A stretch of 12,777 bases of DNA from Myxococcales bacterium. Its GTDB lineage: Bacteria; Myxococcota; Polyangia; HGW-17; SLPX01. The notes beneath the pieces are model-generated. The model was not told the origin of the DNA and made no database searches. It was given only the letters and a program-made list of their open reading frames with translations. The DNA is taken from assembly GCA_007131745.1 (NCBI GenBank), contig SLPX01000043.1, forward strand, positions 1-12,777. Direction: 5' to 3'. Both the position numbers and the translations under genes were made by a program. Positions 6,386-12,777 of the stretch are shown here, piece after piece (within the stretch, counting starts at the first letter, position 1; every line of letters begins with the position of its first letter).

Positions 6386-6588
6386 GCCCTTGCCCCTCGA
6401 TTCTTTGCACCTTTTCACCCTCAGACGCTCTCCGGGTCTATATACAAATTCCACGAACTTTCTTTCCGGAATCGTCGAACCATAATACAAGCATCCACAA
6501 GCAATTGGAACTTTCCCTTGGATGTTCTATTAATGGCATACATGGCGACTTGACCCCTTTGATACGACCTTGCTAAATGAATAGTGAT

Positions 6589-6595
6589 AGGAGGA
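6589..6595 (+). promoter_or_regulatory. Ribosome binding site of macro-domain gene
   Basis: AGGAGGA lies four bases before the ATG at 6600 and supports this start. Confidence 0.8.
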
Positions 6596-6599
6596 ACTC

Positions 6600-7136
6600 A
6601 TGGCAAAATTGGAATATAGAGGCGTGTCAATCGAATGCATTCAGGGAAACATCGCTCAACAGCCCGACATGGATGCAATCGTAAACGCTGCCAATGCGAA
6701 GCTTCGGAAGGGGGGTGGCGTCGCAGGCGCTATCCACAAGGCCGCGGGGCCGGGCCTCGAAAAAGAATGCATCCCCCTCGGCCCGATAAGCCCGGGTCAA
6801 GCCGTGATAACCGGGGCTCACAATCTCCCCAACAAAAACGTTGTTCACTGTCTCGGGCCGGTCTACGGCAGGGATAACCCTTCAGACAAACTGCTGGCGT
6901 CCTGTTACTCCAACGCTCTCACGCTGGCCGACAAAAAAGGATTGAACTCCATTGCGTTTCCAGCCATTTCCACCGGCATATTCGGTTATCCCCTGGAACC
7001 GGCCGCTCGAATCGCGATCGCCGCGATCAAGCAAACGATCCCCGAACTTGAATCCATCAAGCATGTCAGGCTGGTGCTTTTCGGAAAACCGGATCTGGAA
7101 ACCTACGAGAAGGTTTTCACCGAAGGCGAGACATAA
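6600..7136 (+). CDS. Macro-domain protein (ADP-ribose binding), 178 aa
   Basis: A single macro domain spans the protein. Residues 16-21 are GNIAQQ, 25-34 DAIVNAANAK, 38-49 GGGVAGAIHKAA, 86-90 GPVYG and 120-131 FPAISTGIFGYP, the loops that cradle ADP-ribose. Relatives such as E. coli YmdB remove O-acetyl groups from O-acetyl-ADP-ribose or ADP-ribose from proteins. In YmdB the glycine loop reads GGGVDGAI with a catalytic Asp (D35). Here that position is Ala42. Binding is likely, but YmdB-type deacetylation by that residue cannot be assumed; archaeal Af1521-type enzymes also lack the Asp. The gene is intact and converges with hipA, 20 bases apart. Confidence 0.9.
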   Translation: MAKLEYRGVSIECIQGNIAQQPDMDAIVNAANAKLRKGGGVAGAIHKAAGPGLEKECIPLGPISPGQAVITGAHNLPNKNVVHCLGPVYGRDNPSDKLLASCYSNALTLADKKGLNSIAFPAISTGIFGYPLEPAARIAIAAIKQTIPELESIKHVRLVLFGKPDLETYEKVFTEGET

Positions 7137-7156
7137 AACCCGGGACTTGCATCCGG

Positions 7157-8377
7157 TCAAATCACGGGCCATGACGCAGGCAAATCGGTGGGCGCGCCGG
7201 TTTGCCTGGCGATATCCACCCAGCCTGCAATTCCTGTGCGTACTTCATCAATGACCGCTTGTGCTTCCTTGAAAAGAATTCCGGATTTATCCGCGATCTT
7301 GAGAATGTCATCAGTGGCAGGTTTCAAACCTTCTCCATGGATGGTGGTCGTGTGTTCACCTCCGGGGCCAATGCAGAAAGTCAGATCATACGCGGGAGCG
7401 AAAGACCAATCGCCGGTTTGATCGTCCAGAATGAATGCGAAATTCTTTGCGTGGTCATCTCGATTGCAGGTCATGACATTGAAGACCATCAACCGAAACA
7501 CTCTCAAAGAGTCTTTGTGATTGCGGGTCAAAATGGAGGTCGCTTTCAACAAGTCTTCATAATCACAACCGGGAACGCGAAAATCGGTCTGGATCAGATT
7601 CCCGAATGTATGTACGTGAAAGCGTCGGTTTCCGGGTCCGCGATCAAAACGGCGGACCCCGAAAAAACGATCTCCTCCGGTTGTCTCAAATAACCGGACC
7701 TCCGGAATTTCGAGACCCGCTCGACCGGCCATAAGAGCATACGCATACTCGACCGGACCCGAGGTCCCTGCATCTTGCACAGATGAAAATTTTACGATCC
7801 AATGCTCAAATCCGGCCGGCAAATCATCCTCCCCCGACAATATCGTGTCCGAAGACGGATTGTAACCAACAAGGACCTTGGGGCGAGCGCCACCCGGACT
7901 ACCCCCGGCCCTGAGCAATTCGGGCAGCACCACGGAAGGTCGGCCTTCATATATCCGACGCGCATTTTGAGCCAGTCCATGCAGGTTCAAAGAAGCTGCA
8001 TCGCCTGCACTCTGCTGCGAGGGAGGATGGTACGTCAAAGCACCCATGGTCCGAGTACCCAGATAACCGAGACGATCCAGCGGCGAGATTCTTTCGGGGG
8101 CGATTCCTTCCTGCCGGAAATGCCTGTCCATCAACAGCAACCCCCATCCGTCCGGCAATGAATCATCAAACAACCCCGGAAGAGGACCGAACGAGAAATC
8201 CGTATGTTCGATAAGACCCGATCTGAGAGGCACATGAAAAGGAGAAAGCTCCAGTCCCAGACCCAACCAATCTTCATCGTACTCGAAGTAGACCCGCTTC
8301 TTTTGCTCCGCCAAAGTTCCCACCGGAGTTGCATCACCCGGAGCTCGGGAGAACCTGACTTCCAGCTTATTCAGCAT
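7157..8377 (-). CDS. hipA: HipA family Ser/Thr kinase toxin, 406 aa
   Basis: The full-length HipA fold is visible. The N-terminal part includes FDDSLPDGWG (70-79). The glycine loop is GGSPGGARPK (158-167), in which Ser160 aligns with the autophosphorylated Ser150 of E. coli HipA. The ATP lysine is K196 (HWIVKF). Catalytic residues are D307 and N312 in NRDDHAKN, with the metal-binding D331 in APAYDL. HipA phosphorylates target proteins (GltX in E. coli), halting growth; others in the family act on different targets. The start at 8377 follows GGAGTG. Length is close to the E. coli protein (440). It lies 77 bases downstream of hipB on the same strand, so one transcript is likely. All key residues are kept, so it should be active. 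Confidence 0.92.
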   Translation of the reverse strand: MLNKLEVRFSRAPGDATPVGTLAEQKKRVYFEYDEDWLGLGLELSPFHVPLRSGLIEHTDFSFGPLPGLFDDSLPDGWGLLLMDRHFRQEGIAPERISPLDRLGYLGTRTMGALTYHPPSQQSAGDAASLNLHGLAQNARRIYEGRPSVVLPELLRAGGSPGGARPKVLVGYNPSSDTILSGEDDLPAGFEHWIVKFSSVQDAGTSGPVEYAYALMAGRAGLEIPEVRLFETTGGDRFFGVRRFDRGPGNRRFHVHTFGNLIQTDFRVPGCDYEDLLKATSILTRNHKDSLRVFRLMVFNVMTCNRDDHAKNFAFILDDQTGDWSFAPAYDLTFCIGPGGEHTTTIHGEGLKPATDDILKIADKSGILFKEAQAVIDEVRTGIAGWVDIARQTGAPTDLPASWPVI

Positions 8378-8454
8378 GATTCACTCCAACGGTTCATGGT
8401 CGCTCTTCCGTATCCTTGTACAACATGAGCCTCAAAAGCCTCTACACGCGTTGA

Positions 8455-8766
8455 TTATATCCTCCCGCGCTTGGGCGTTTTTTTCTCAATGCTCTCTTCC
8501 AACTCCTTGATGGATGTCGCGGGCGGCGGCTCCAATAAACTTGTGAATTCATCCAACCTCCCCAGCGCATGAACCAGGCGAAGCAGGTTTTTCAGAGATA
8601 CCTCGCCGGTGTTTTCAAAACGTCGCAAAGACCCTAAGCTCACACCGGAACGTTGGGCCAGGGTGGTCCGTTTCCATCCGGCTTGGAGACGGATTCGTTT
8701 CAACCGCTCTCCCAGCAATTGCCGGACTTCGCTCGGCGACATAAAATCAGGGATTCTTTTGGTCAT
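8455..8766 (-). CDS. hipB: HipB-like XRE-family antitoxin/repressor, 103 aa
   Basis: A helix-turn-helix domain covers about residues 14-68: LGERLKRIRLQAGW, TTLAQRSGVSLGSLRRFENT, SLKNLLRLVHALG. This is followed by a charged C-terminal tail (EELEESIEKKTPKRGR). It is the natural partner of HipA: it would bind the operator and inhibit the kinase. The start at 8766 has only a weak ribosome binding site; an internal ATG at residue 9 is an alternative that keeps the whole domain. The start codon sits inside a perfect 12-bp palindrome. It is downstream of, and co-oriented with, the ThiF-like gene, 131 bases away. Confidence 0.85.
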   Translation of the reverse strand: MTKRIPDFMSPSEVRQLLGERLKRIRLQAGWKRTTLAQRSGVSLGSLRRFENTGEVSLKNLLRLVHALGRLDEFTSLLEPPPATSIKELEESIEKKTPKRGRI

Positions 8767-8775
8767 GGATCCATG
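8764..8775. promoter_or_regulatory. Palindrome CATGGATCCATG at hipB start (possible operator)
   Basis: A perfect 12-bp palindrome overlaps the hipB ATG. HipB and related XRE repressors autoregulate by binding palindromes upstream of or at the start, so this is a candidate site. A single 12-bp palindrome can arise by chance. Confidence 0.35.
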
Positions 8776-8857
8776 CTACAAGCATTTGCGCCCCATTACA
8801 ACCTTAAAGCCAACATATTAACAACAAACTCGCAATTAGCGCAGTTATTGCCCATAT

Positions 8858-8863
8858 ATTATA
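8858..8863 (-). promoter_or_regulatory. Possible -10 box (TATAAT) for hipBA
   Basis: A perfect TATAAT on the minus strand, about 95 bases before hipB. No good -35 is found at 16-18 bases, so the call is weak. A CGC-AATTA-GCG imperfect palindrome lies just downstream (about 8832-8842). Confidence 0.35.
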
Positions 8864-8897
8864 CCCAAATCAACCGCAGGCGCCGGAAATGACAAGA

Positions 8898-9821
8898 TCA
8901 AAGAAAGCGGTACCACAAAGCCTGCAGCCGTTCGAAGAGGGGCGCGGCAGGGGATTGAAGTATCTTCCAAAATATTCTTCGCTGCACACCATACACGGTT
9001 TCCATGTGAAATCCGTTCTTTCGCCTGATGGATATTTTATCCTCGTTTATGGACCAGTATCGAGGACTCTCCACGGGTTTGCCCCGACCCGTGAGAACCT
9101 TCATCGCTTCCCCGGCCCCCAGCGACGAACACAGCCACACGGTAGGGCAAACCTGGGCAAGGGGATGGTCATCATCGATGAATGAACGGAAATACTCCTT
9201 CCTCCATCTACCGAGGCGATACAAGTAATACGAACCGAGCTTGTACTTGCGGGTCTCAAACATTTCTTTGAGCGATTGGTAATCCGGAAGAAAGGGGATC
9301 CCGTGGAGTTCCTCAACGGTGGGACTGTCCGGCCGGATAATGGATACATTCGCCCATGTCCCCGCGGGCAGCACAAAAAGCGCGGGCTTTCCGTGCTGCC
9401 TGCAAAGCCTGAACAGCATCAGTGAAAACGCGAAATCATCGGCCGCGGGAAACACTAAATCCGCTTCCAAAACAGGATCCGACAACTCATCCAGGGAAAG
9501 CTTCAGCGGGTGAACGACGACTTCAGCTTCCGGATTGATTTCCCTTATCTGTTCGCCGATCACCTCGGCCTTGTTCATTCCGAAAGTGGATGATAAGCAT
9601 CCAATCTGCCTGTTGACATTGGTCGGTTCATACTCATCGAAGTCAACGAGTTCGAATTTCTCCACCCCGCACCTGGCAAGTATGACCGCAACCGTGCCCC
9701 CTATTCCGCCGCAACCTACGACGAGAACACGACTGCGTCTCATTTTTTCCTGCTCCTGCTCGGTGAACACCCCGTAGTTTCGGGCGAAAAGCTGTTTATA
9801 TTTGATCACAAACCACCTCAT
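8898..9821 (-). CDS. Orphan ThiF/E1-like adenylyltransferase, 307 aa
   Basis: Residues 34-42 are VVGCGGIGG, the ATP-binding glycine loop. D60 and D62 (VDFDEYEPTNVNRQ) are followed by N68, N70, R71 and Q72, and N83-K84 completes the E1-type nucleotide site. Acidic residues in AADDF (126-130) match the region of the metal-binding Asp. The C-terminal GEAMKVLTGRG matches the family's A-E-A-x-K-x-x-x-G. The two CxxC zinc pairs of MoeB/ThiF/Uba enzymes are absent. Cys225 or Cys231 could act as thioester sites, but this is a guess. No ubiquitin-like, JAB, E2 or ThiS/MoaD gene is in the window, so the substrate is unknown. The ATG at 9821 lacks a clear ribosome binding site; a GTG 12 bases in follows AGGTGG closely. 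It is divergent from an ABC exporter. Confidence 0.85.
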   Translation of the reverse strand: MRWFVIKYKQLFARNYGVFTEQEQEKMRRSRVLVVGCGGIGGTVAVILARCGVEKFELVDFDEYEPTNVNRQIGCLSSTFGMNKAEVIGEQIREINPEAEVVVHPLKLSLDELSDPVLEADLVFPAADDFAFSLMLFRLCRQHGKPALFVLPAGTWANVSIIRPDSPTVEELHGIPFLPDYQSLKEMFETRKYKLGSYYLYRLGRWRKEYFRSFIDDDHPLAQVCPTVWLCSSLGAGEAMKVLTGRGKPVESPRYWSINEDKISIRRKNGFHMETVYGVQRRIFWKILQSPAAPLFERLQALWYRFL

Positions 9822-9882
9822 CTACATTCGTCCCAGGGGGACAGTATACCTATTTATTCCGTCGTGTTCCCATAGTATGCAT

Positions 9883-9896
9883 CAATTGAATAATTG
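9883..9896. promoter_or_regulatory. Inverted repeat CAATT-GAAT-AATTG in divergent intergenic region
   Basis: A 5-bp-armed inverted repeat lies between the divergent ThiF-like and ABC exporter genes. A second one follows at 9903-9917 (GTGTT-CAGCC-AACAC). Either could bind a regulator or fold in the leader. The evidence is only the symmetry. Confidence 0.3.
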
Positions 9897-9927
9897 GGTA
9901 TAGTGTTCAGCCAACACGAGGCGAAAA

Positions 9928-10878
9928 ATGGTCCTGGAAGTCAACAATCTCCGCAAAACGTACGGCGACACGGTCGCGGTGGAAGATGTTTCCTTCACGG
10001 TCGAGCGGGGCGAAATCTTCGGCCTGCTGGGGCCAAACGGCGCGGGCAAAACAACGACAATAAGTTGCATCTGCGGTCTTTTAAAGCCCGACGGAGGAAG
10101 CATTGTCGTGGCCGGTGAAAACGGAGAAACAAACAAGCGGAAAGCTCAAACCATGCTGGGCCTGGTTCCACAGGAACTTGCATTGTACGAAGAGCTTTCG
10201 GTGGAAGCCAACCTGGAAATTTTCGGCTCGCTTTACCCTTCAATGAGTTCAAAAAAAATCCGCTCATCCGTTGAACGCTGCCTCTCTTTCGTTGATCTGC
10301 AAAATCACCGCAAACGCGCTGTAAAAGAGTTGTCGGGGGGTATGAAGCGGCGGCTCAACATAGCGGTCGCGCTCATGCACGATCCGCCCCTCGTTCTGGC
10401 CGACGAACCCACCGTGGGCGTGGATCCCCAAAGCCGAAACCACATATTCGACAAGATGGAAGAATTGGCCCGAAACGGAAAGGGCGTGGTCTACACGACT
10501 CATTACATGGAAGAAGTGGAAAGGCTCTGCAGCCGGGTCGCCATAGTCGACCACGGGCGAATCGTAGAGGCCGGAACATTGAAAGAGTTGTTGTCCCTGG
10601 CGGAAGACACCCGGTCGTTGCGTCTGGAAATCTCGGGTTTGGATAGTCCATCCATTGGCTCGGAGGATTTGGATGATTTTCGCAAGGAGTTCAATCCGGT
10701 CCGCTGCGAATCGGCCGGAGCGGAACTGGAATTGTCTTTCAAGGGAGAACTCCCAATAGCCGAAATCATGTCGTGGATCAAAAACAGAAACCTCAATGTG
10801 ACCGAAATCGAGACCAGGCGTCCGACTCTCGAAGACGCTTTCCTGAAATTGACGGGTCGCTCCCTGCGCGACGGTTGA
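9928..10878 (+). CDS. ABC transporter ATP-binding protein (ABC-2 type exporter), 316 aa
   Basis: Walker A is GPNGAGKT (35-42), the Q-loop is Q82, the signature is LSGGM (135-139), Walker B is LVLADEP (155-161, catalytic E160), the D-loop is VGVD (163-166) and the H-loop is H192. The final 80 residues carry the C-terminal extension common in the DrrA/NatA/CcmA-like group (TLEDAFLKLTG at the end). It powers export by the permease encoded just downstream, whose TTG start lies 9 bases after this stop. GAGG at 9918-9921 precedes the ATG. The substrate cannot be told; this group exports antibiotics, sodium, lipids or polysaccharides. Confidence 0.93.
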   Translation: MVLEVNNLRKTYGDTVAVEDVSFTVERGEIFGLLGPNGAGKTTTISCICGLLKPDGGSIVVAGENGETNKRKAQTMLGLVPQELALYEELSVEANLEIFGSLYPSMSSKKIRSSVERCLSFVDLQNHRKRAVKELSGGMKRRLNIAVALMHDPPLVLADEPTVGVDPQSRNHIFDKMEELARNGKGVVYTTHYMEEVERLCSRVAIVDHGRIVEAGTLKELLSLAEDTRSLRLEISGLDSPSIGSEDLDDFRKEFNPVRCESAGAELELSFKGELPIAEIMSWIKNRNLNVTEIETRRPTLEDAFLKLTGRSLRDG

Positions 10879-10887
10879 GGTGTTGAT

Positions 10888-12162
10888 TTGAGCTTTTTCG
10901 CCCTGTTAAAAAAGGATTTGAAAATTGTCCTTGCGGATCGAAGATCATTGTTGATCAACATAATGGTCCCGGTCGCGCTCGCTTCTTTCGTGGGATACAT
11001 TTTCGCGCCGAGAGACAAGCCCGCTTCCAAAATAACGGTTGGAGTGGTGGATCTGGATGGGTCAAAGACTTCAAAAAAGCTCGTTTCCGCAATGGAGAAC
11101 GAACAGGTTCTGGCAGCCAAACCCAAGAACCTCCAAACGGCCGTGAGCCTCCTGGAAGAAGGCAAACTCGCAGCCGTCATCGTCTTGCCGGAAGGGCTCG
11201 GTGAAAAGATGGGGTTAAAAGCTTTCTTCACCGATACAAAACCCTCAATCGAGTTACTGACCGACCCGTCCCGTTCTCTTGACGCCCAGATGATCAACGG
11301 AATCCTGACAAAGCTGGTCATGCAGGAGGTGGGCCGCGCTTTCGGGGATCCCGTGCAGGGAATAGCAGATCTGAAAGACGCGGCCCGGGCCGTAGATGAT
11401 ATGGAAGCGAGTGAAAGCGAAAAAGCAGAGTGGAAAGCTTTTTTCAGAGCGGGGATATCCGCTCTGGAAACGGGCCGAACGAGCGCAACCCGGAAAACAG
11501 ACCGTGATTCTTTTCAGATGCCCGTTGACATAAAAGAAAAAGCGGTCTTGCGCAAAGGCGGAGAATTCAATTCCTATTCTCACAGTTTCGCTGGAATGAT
11601 GGTCATGTACATCCTGTTCGTGGCGATCCAGGGTGGAACCTTTGTGATCGATGAACGCAAGCGCGGCACGTGGCGCCGTCTTCAATCCGCGCCCGTTCGC
11701 CGCAGGGATCTTCTGCTCTCCATGACCTCGACCGTGTGCATTCAGGCAATCGTCACAGCGCTGGCCGTCTACATGTTCGGGTGGCTCGTATTCAACGTAA
11801 AAATAACCGGCTCAATCCCGGGATTTTTCATCATGGTGCTGTTTTCCTCCCTTGCAGTGGGTGGGTTCGCCTTGCTGCTGATGGGACTCGGGCGCACGCA
11901 CAGCCAGGTCTCAGGTTACGGCACTTTTGCAGTGCTCTTGATGAGTTTTCTGGGAGGCGCCTGGTTTCCCGTCTGGATGATGCCGAACCCGTTGCGCTCG
12001 GCATCCATGGTGATGCCCACAAGATGGATGATGGACGGTTTGCACGCGACCACCTGGCGGGGTCTCTCTATCGGCTCGGTCGGGTTGCCGGTTCTAGTGC
12101 TTTCTGCTTTCACAATCCTGTTCGCGACCGTGGGCCTGAAAGTTTTTTCCTGGGATGAATAA
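10888..12162 (+). CDS. ABC-2 type transporter permease, 424 aa
   Basis: The start is TTG at 10888 with GAGGTG (10877-10882) five bases away; the TTG at 10883 is blocked by a stop. One membrane segment (about 20-40) is followed by a large external domain (about 41-225). Five more segments follow, at about 235-257, 284-302, 311-335, 343-363 and 397-418. The stretch DERKRGTWRRLQSAPVRR (255-272) is the coupling-loop signature of ABC2_membrane_3 permeases (YhgE/YadH/NatB-like), read as E-R-x-x-G-T-x-x-x-L-x-x-x-P-V. It forms the membrane part of the exporter with the preceding ATPase. The gene is intact. The substrate is unknown. Confidence 0.92.
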   Translation: MSFFALLKKDLKIVLADRRSLLINIMVPVALASFVGYIFAPRDKPASKITVGVVDLDGSKTSKKLVSAMENEQVLAAKPKNLQTAVSLLEEGKLAAVIVLPEGLGEKMGLKAFFTDTKPSIELLTDPSRSLDAQMINGILTKLVMQEVGRAFGDPVQGIADLKDAARAVDDMEASESEKAEWKAFFRAGISALETGRTSATRKTDRDSFQMPVDIKEKAVLRKGGEFNSYSHSFAGMMVMYILFVAIQGGTFVIDERKRGTWRRLQSAPVRRRDLLLSMTSTVCIQAIVTALAVYMFGWLVFNVKITGSIPGFFIMVLFSSLAVGGFALLLMGLGRTHSQVSGYGTFAVLLMSFLGGAWFPVWMMPNPLRSASMVMPTRWMMDGLHATTWRGLSIGSVGLPVLVLSAFTILFATVGLKVFSWDE

Positions 12163-12177
12163 AACAAAAAATCCCGT

Positions 12178-12207
12178 TTGACAGAACAGTATAACTCCGG
12201 TTATACT
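12178..12207 (+). promoter_or_regulatory. Strong promoter of mazE (leaderless start predicted)
   Basis: Perfect TTGACA (12178-12183), an 18-base spacer and TATACT (12202-12207). Initiation about seven bases beyond the -10 falls on the mazE ATG at 12214, so the mRNA would have no leader. No ribosome binding site precedes that ATG. Confidence 0.7.
12189..12206. promoter_or_regulatory. Operator palindrome in mazEF promoter
   Basis: GTATAAC-TCCG-GTTATAC is a perfect inverted repeat with 7-bp arms, placed in the spacer and over the -10. An antitoxin binding here would block RNA polymerase. It fits autoregulation by MazE, a ribbon-helix-helix-type DNA binder. Confidence 0.7.
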
Positions 12208-12213
12208 CAATGT

Positions 12214-12450
12214 ATGAAGACAGCTATTTCCATTCCCGACAAACTATTCCGTGCAGCCGAACAGTTCGCCGAAAACCACGGCTTTTCCAGGAGCAGACTT
12301 TATGCCGAAGCGGTTGCCCTGTATCTTGAGTTGCATCCTTCAACCCACATAACCGAAAAACTTGATGAACTCTATTCTTCCAGCCCTTCGAAACTGGATG
12401 AAACTATTTCAAAAATGCAATTCAGCTCGTTAGACAAAGAAGAATGGTAA
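12214..12450 (+). CDS. MazE/PemI-like antitoxin (ribbon-helix-helix), 78 aa
   Basis: The first 30 residues (MKTAISIPDKLFRAAEQFAE, then SRSRLYAEAVALYL) are a ribbon-helix-helix DNA-binding domain. The tail with ITEKLDELY and SLDKEEW is the toxin-binding arm typical of MazE/PemI partners. Reading from the TTG at 12178 would add 12 residues encoded within the promoter and is rejected. It overlaps the next gene by seven bases, as is common for coupled antitoxin-toxin pairs. It is predicted to repress its own promoter, with stronger repression when bound to the toxin. It looks intact. Confidence 0.88.
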   Translation: MKTAISIPDKLFRAAEQFAENHGFSRSRLYAEAVALYLELHPSTHITEKLDELYSSSPSKLDETISKMQFSSLDKEEW

Positions 12451-12777
12451 CAAAAAGAGGGGAAATATGGTGGGCATTGCTTCCGGATCCAATCGGGTCA
12501 ACCCCCGGTTACAAGAGGCCGATACTCATTGTTCAATCAAACGAATTCAATAAAAGCAAAATCAACACATTGATCGCAGTAACCATTACTTCGAACACCC
12601 GTCTTGCGGCCGCACCCGGAAACATCATGCTCTCCGCCAAATACTCCAAACTGCCTAGTAAAAGCGTGATCAACGTCTCTCAAATAATCACCATTGATAA
12701 GTCATTTTTGACCGAAAAGGTTCACACCCTTTCAAATGCAATTATGGCTGAAGTCGACGAGGGGTTACGGTTGGTCT
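12444..12777 (+). CDS. MazF/PemK-like endoribonuclease toxin (partial, runs off edge)
   Basis: The ATG at 12444 lies inside the antitoxin's 3' end. The visible 111 residues include KRGEIWWALLPDP, GYKRPILIVQSNEF, NTLIAVTITSNTR and SVINVSQIITIDKSF. These are the family elements: RGE/D-I-W strand, RP-x-L-x-V-Q/S, the T-x-T-S strand and V-x-x-S-Q-I-x-T-I-D. MazF toxins cut mRNA at short sequences and stop translation. The frame is open to the last base of the window, so only the final part of the C-terminus is missing. No defect is visible. Confidence 0.9.
   Translation, partial: MVTKRGEIWWALLPDPIGSTPGYKRPILIVQSNEFNKSKINTLIAVTITSNTRLAAAPGNIMLSAKYSKLPSKSVINVSQIITIDKSFLTEKVHTLSNAIMAEVDEGLRLV

Noticed and set aside
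6386..6490. Upstream ATG at 6490 for the large repeat protein
   Set aside because: The extension would bury the signal peptide; the start at 6385 begins exactly with it.
9850..9873. Minus-strand 7-codon frame MGTRRNK upstream of the E1-like gene, as a microcin C7-like precursor
   Set aside because: No ribosome binding site, and frames of this size are expected by chance. A plus-strand 8-codon frame at 9877-9903 is no better.
12152..12175. GGGAT...ATCCC as a terminator of the ABC permease gene
   Set aside because: A 5-bp stem with a 14-base loop and no real T tract is too weak.

Overview
The window reads as part of a Gram-negative bacterial chromosome of mixed base composition. A Tat-type lipoprotein rich in Asp-Gly repeats, several small lipoproteins and lipobox signals, a HipA kinase and many toxin-antitoxin genes would fit Desulfobacterota, Myxococcota or a related environmental lineage. 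That taxonomic guess is inference only. No rRNA, tRNA or CRISPR was seen.

Positions 1-2275 are a graveyard of accessory DNA. At the left edge is a fragment of an IS66-family accessory gene, fused at 97/98 to a ribbon-helix-helix (BrnA/CopG-like) antitoxin that has lost its start. A PIN-domain toxin with a damaged 5' end follows, then an intact small partner gene (777-953) coupled to it by ATGA. Next come a Tat lipoprotein with a 24-bp tandem repeat (minus strand), an unidentified gene fragment, a small lipoprotein broken by one frameshift, and a second IS66 remnant that still has its terminal inverted repeat.

Positions 2276-6385 hold two minus-strand genes: a DUF4143-type AAA ATPase with its own promoter, and an 864-residue exported protein built from about 26 repeats of roughly 30 residues related to YwqK/MORN-like repeats.

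Positions 6600-8766 hold a macro-domain protein (plus strand) converging on a HipB-HipA module (minus strand). Positions 8898-9821 hold an orphan ThiF/E1-like adenylyltransferase. It is divergent from a two-gene ABC-2 exporter (9928-12162).

The right end is a MazE-MazF module. Its promoter and operator lie so close to the mazE start that a leaderless transcript is predicted. The mazF gene runs off the window.

In all there are four or five toxin-antitoxin modules or remnants, in every state from intact to decayed. No clearly new multi-gene defence system was found. The least explained items are the large repeat protein, the orphan E1 enzyme beside an exporter, the 72-bp repeat shared by two loci, and the macro protein that lacks the usual catalytic Asp.
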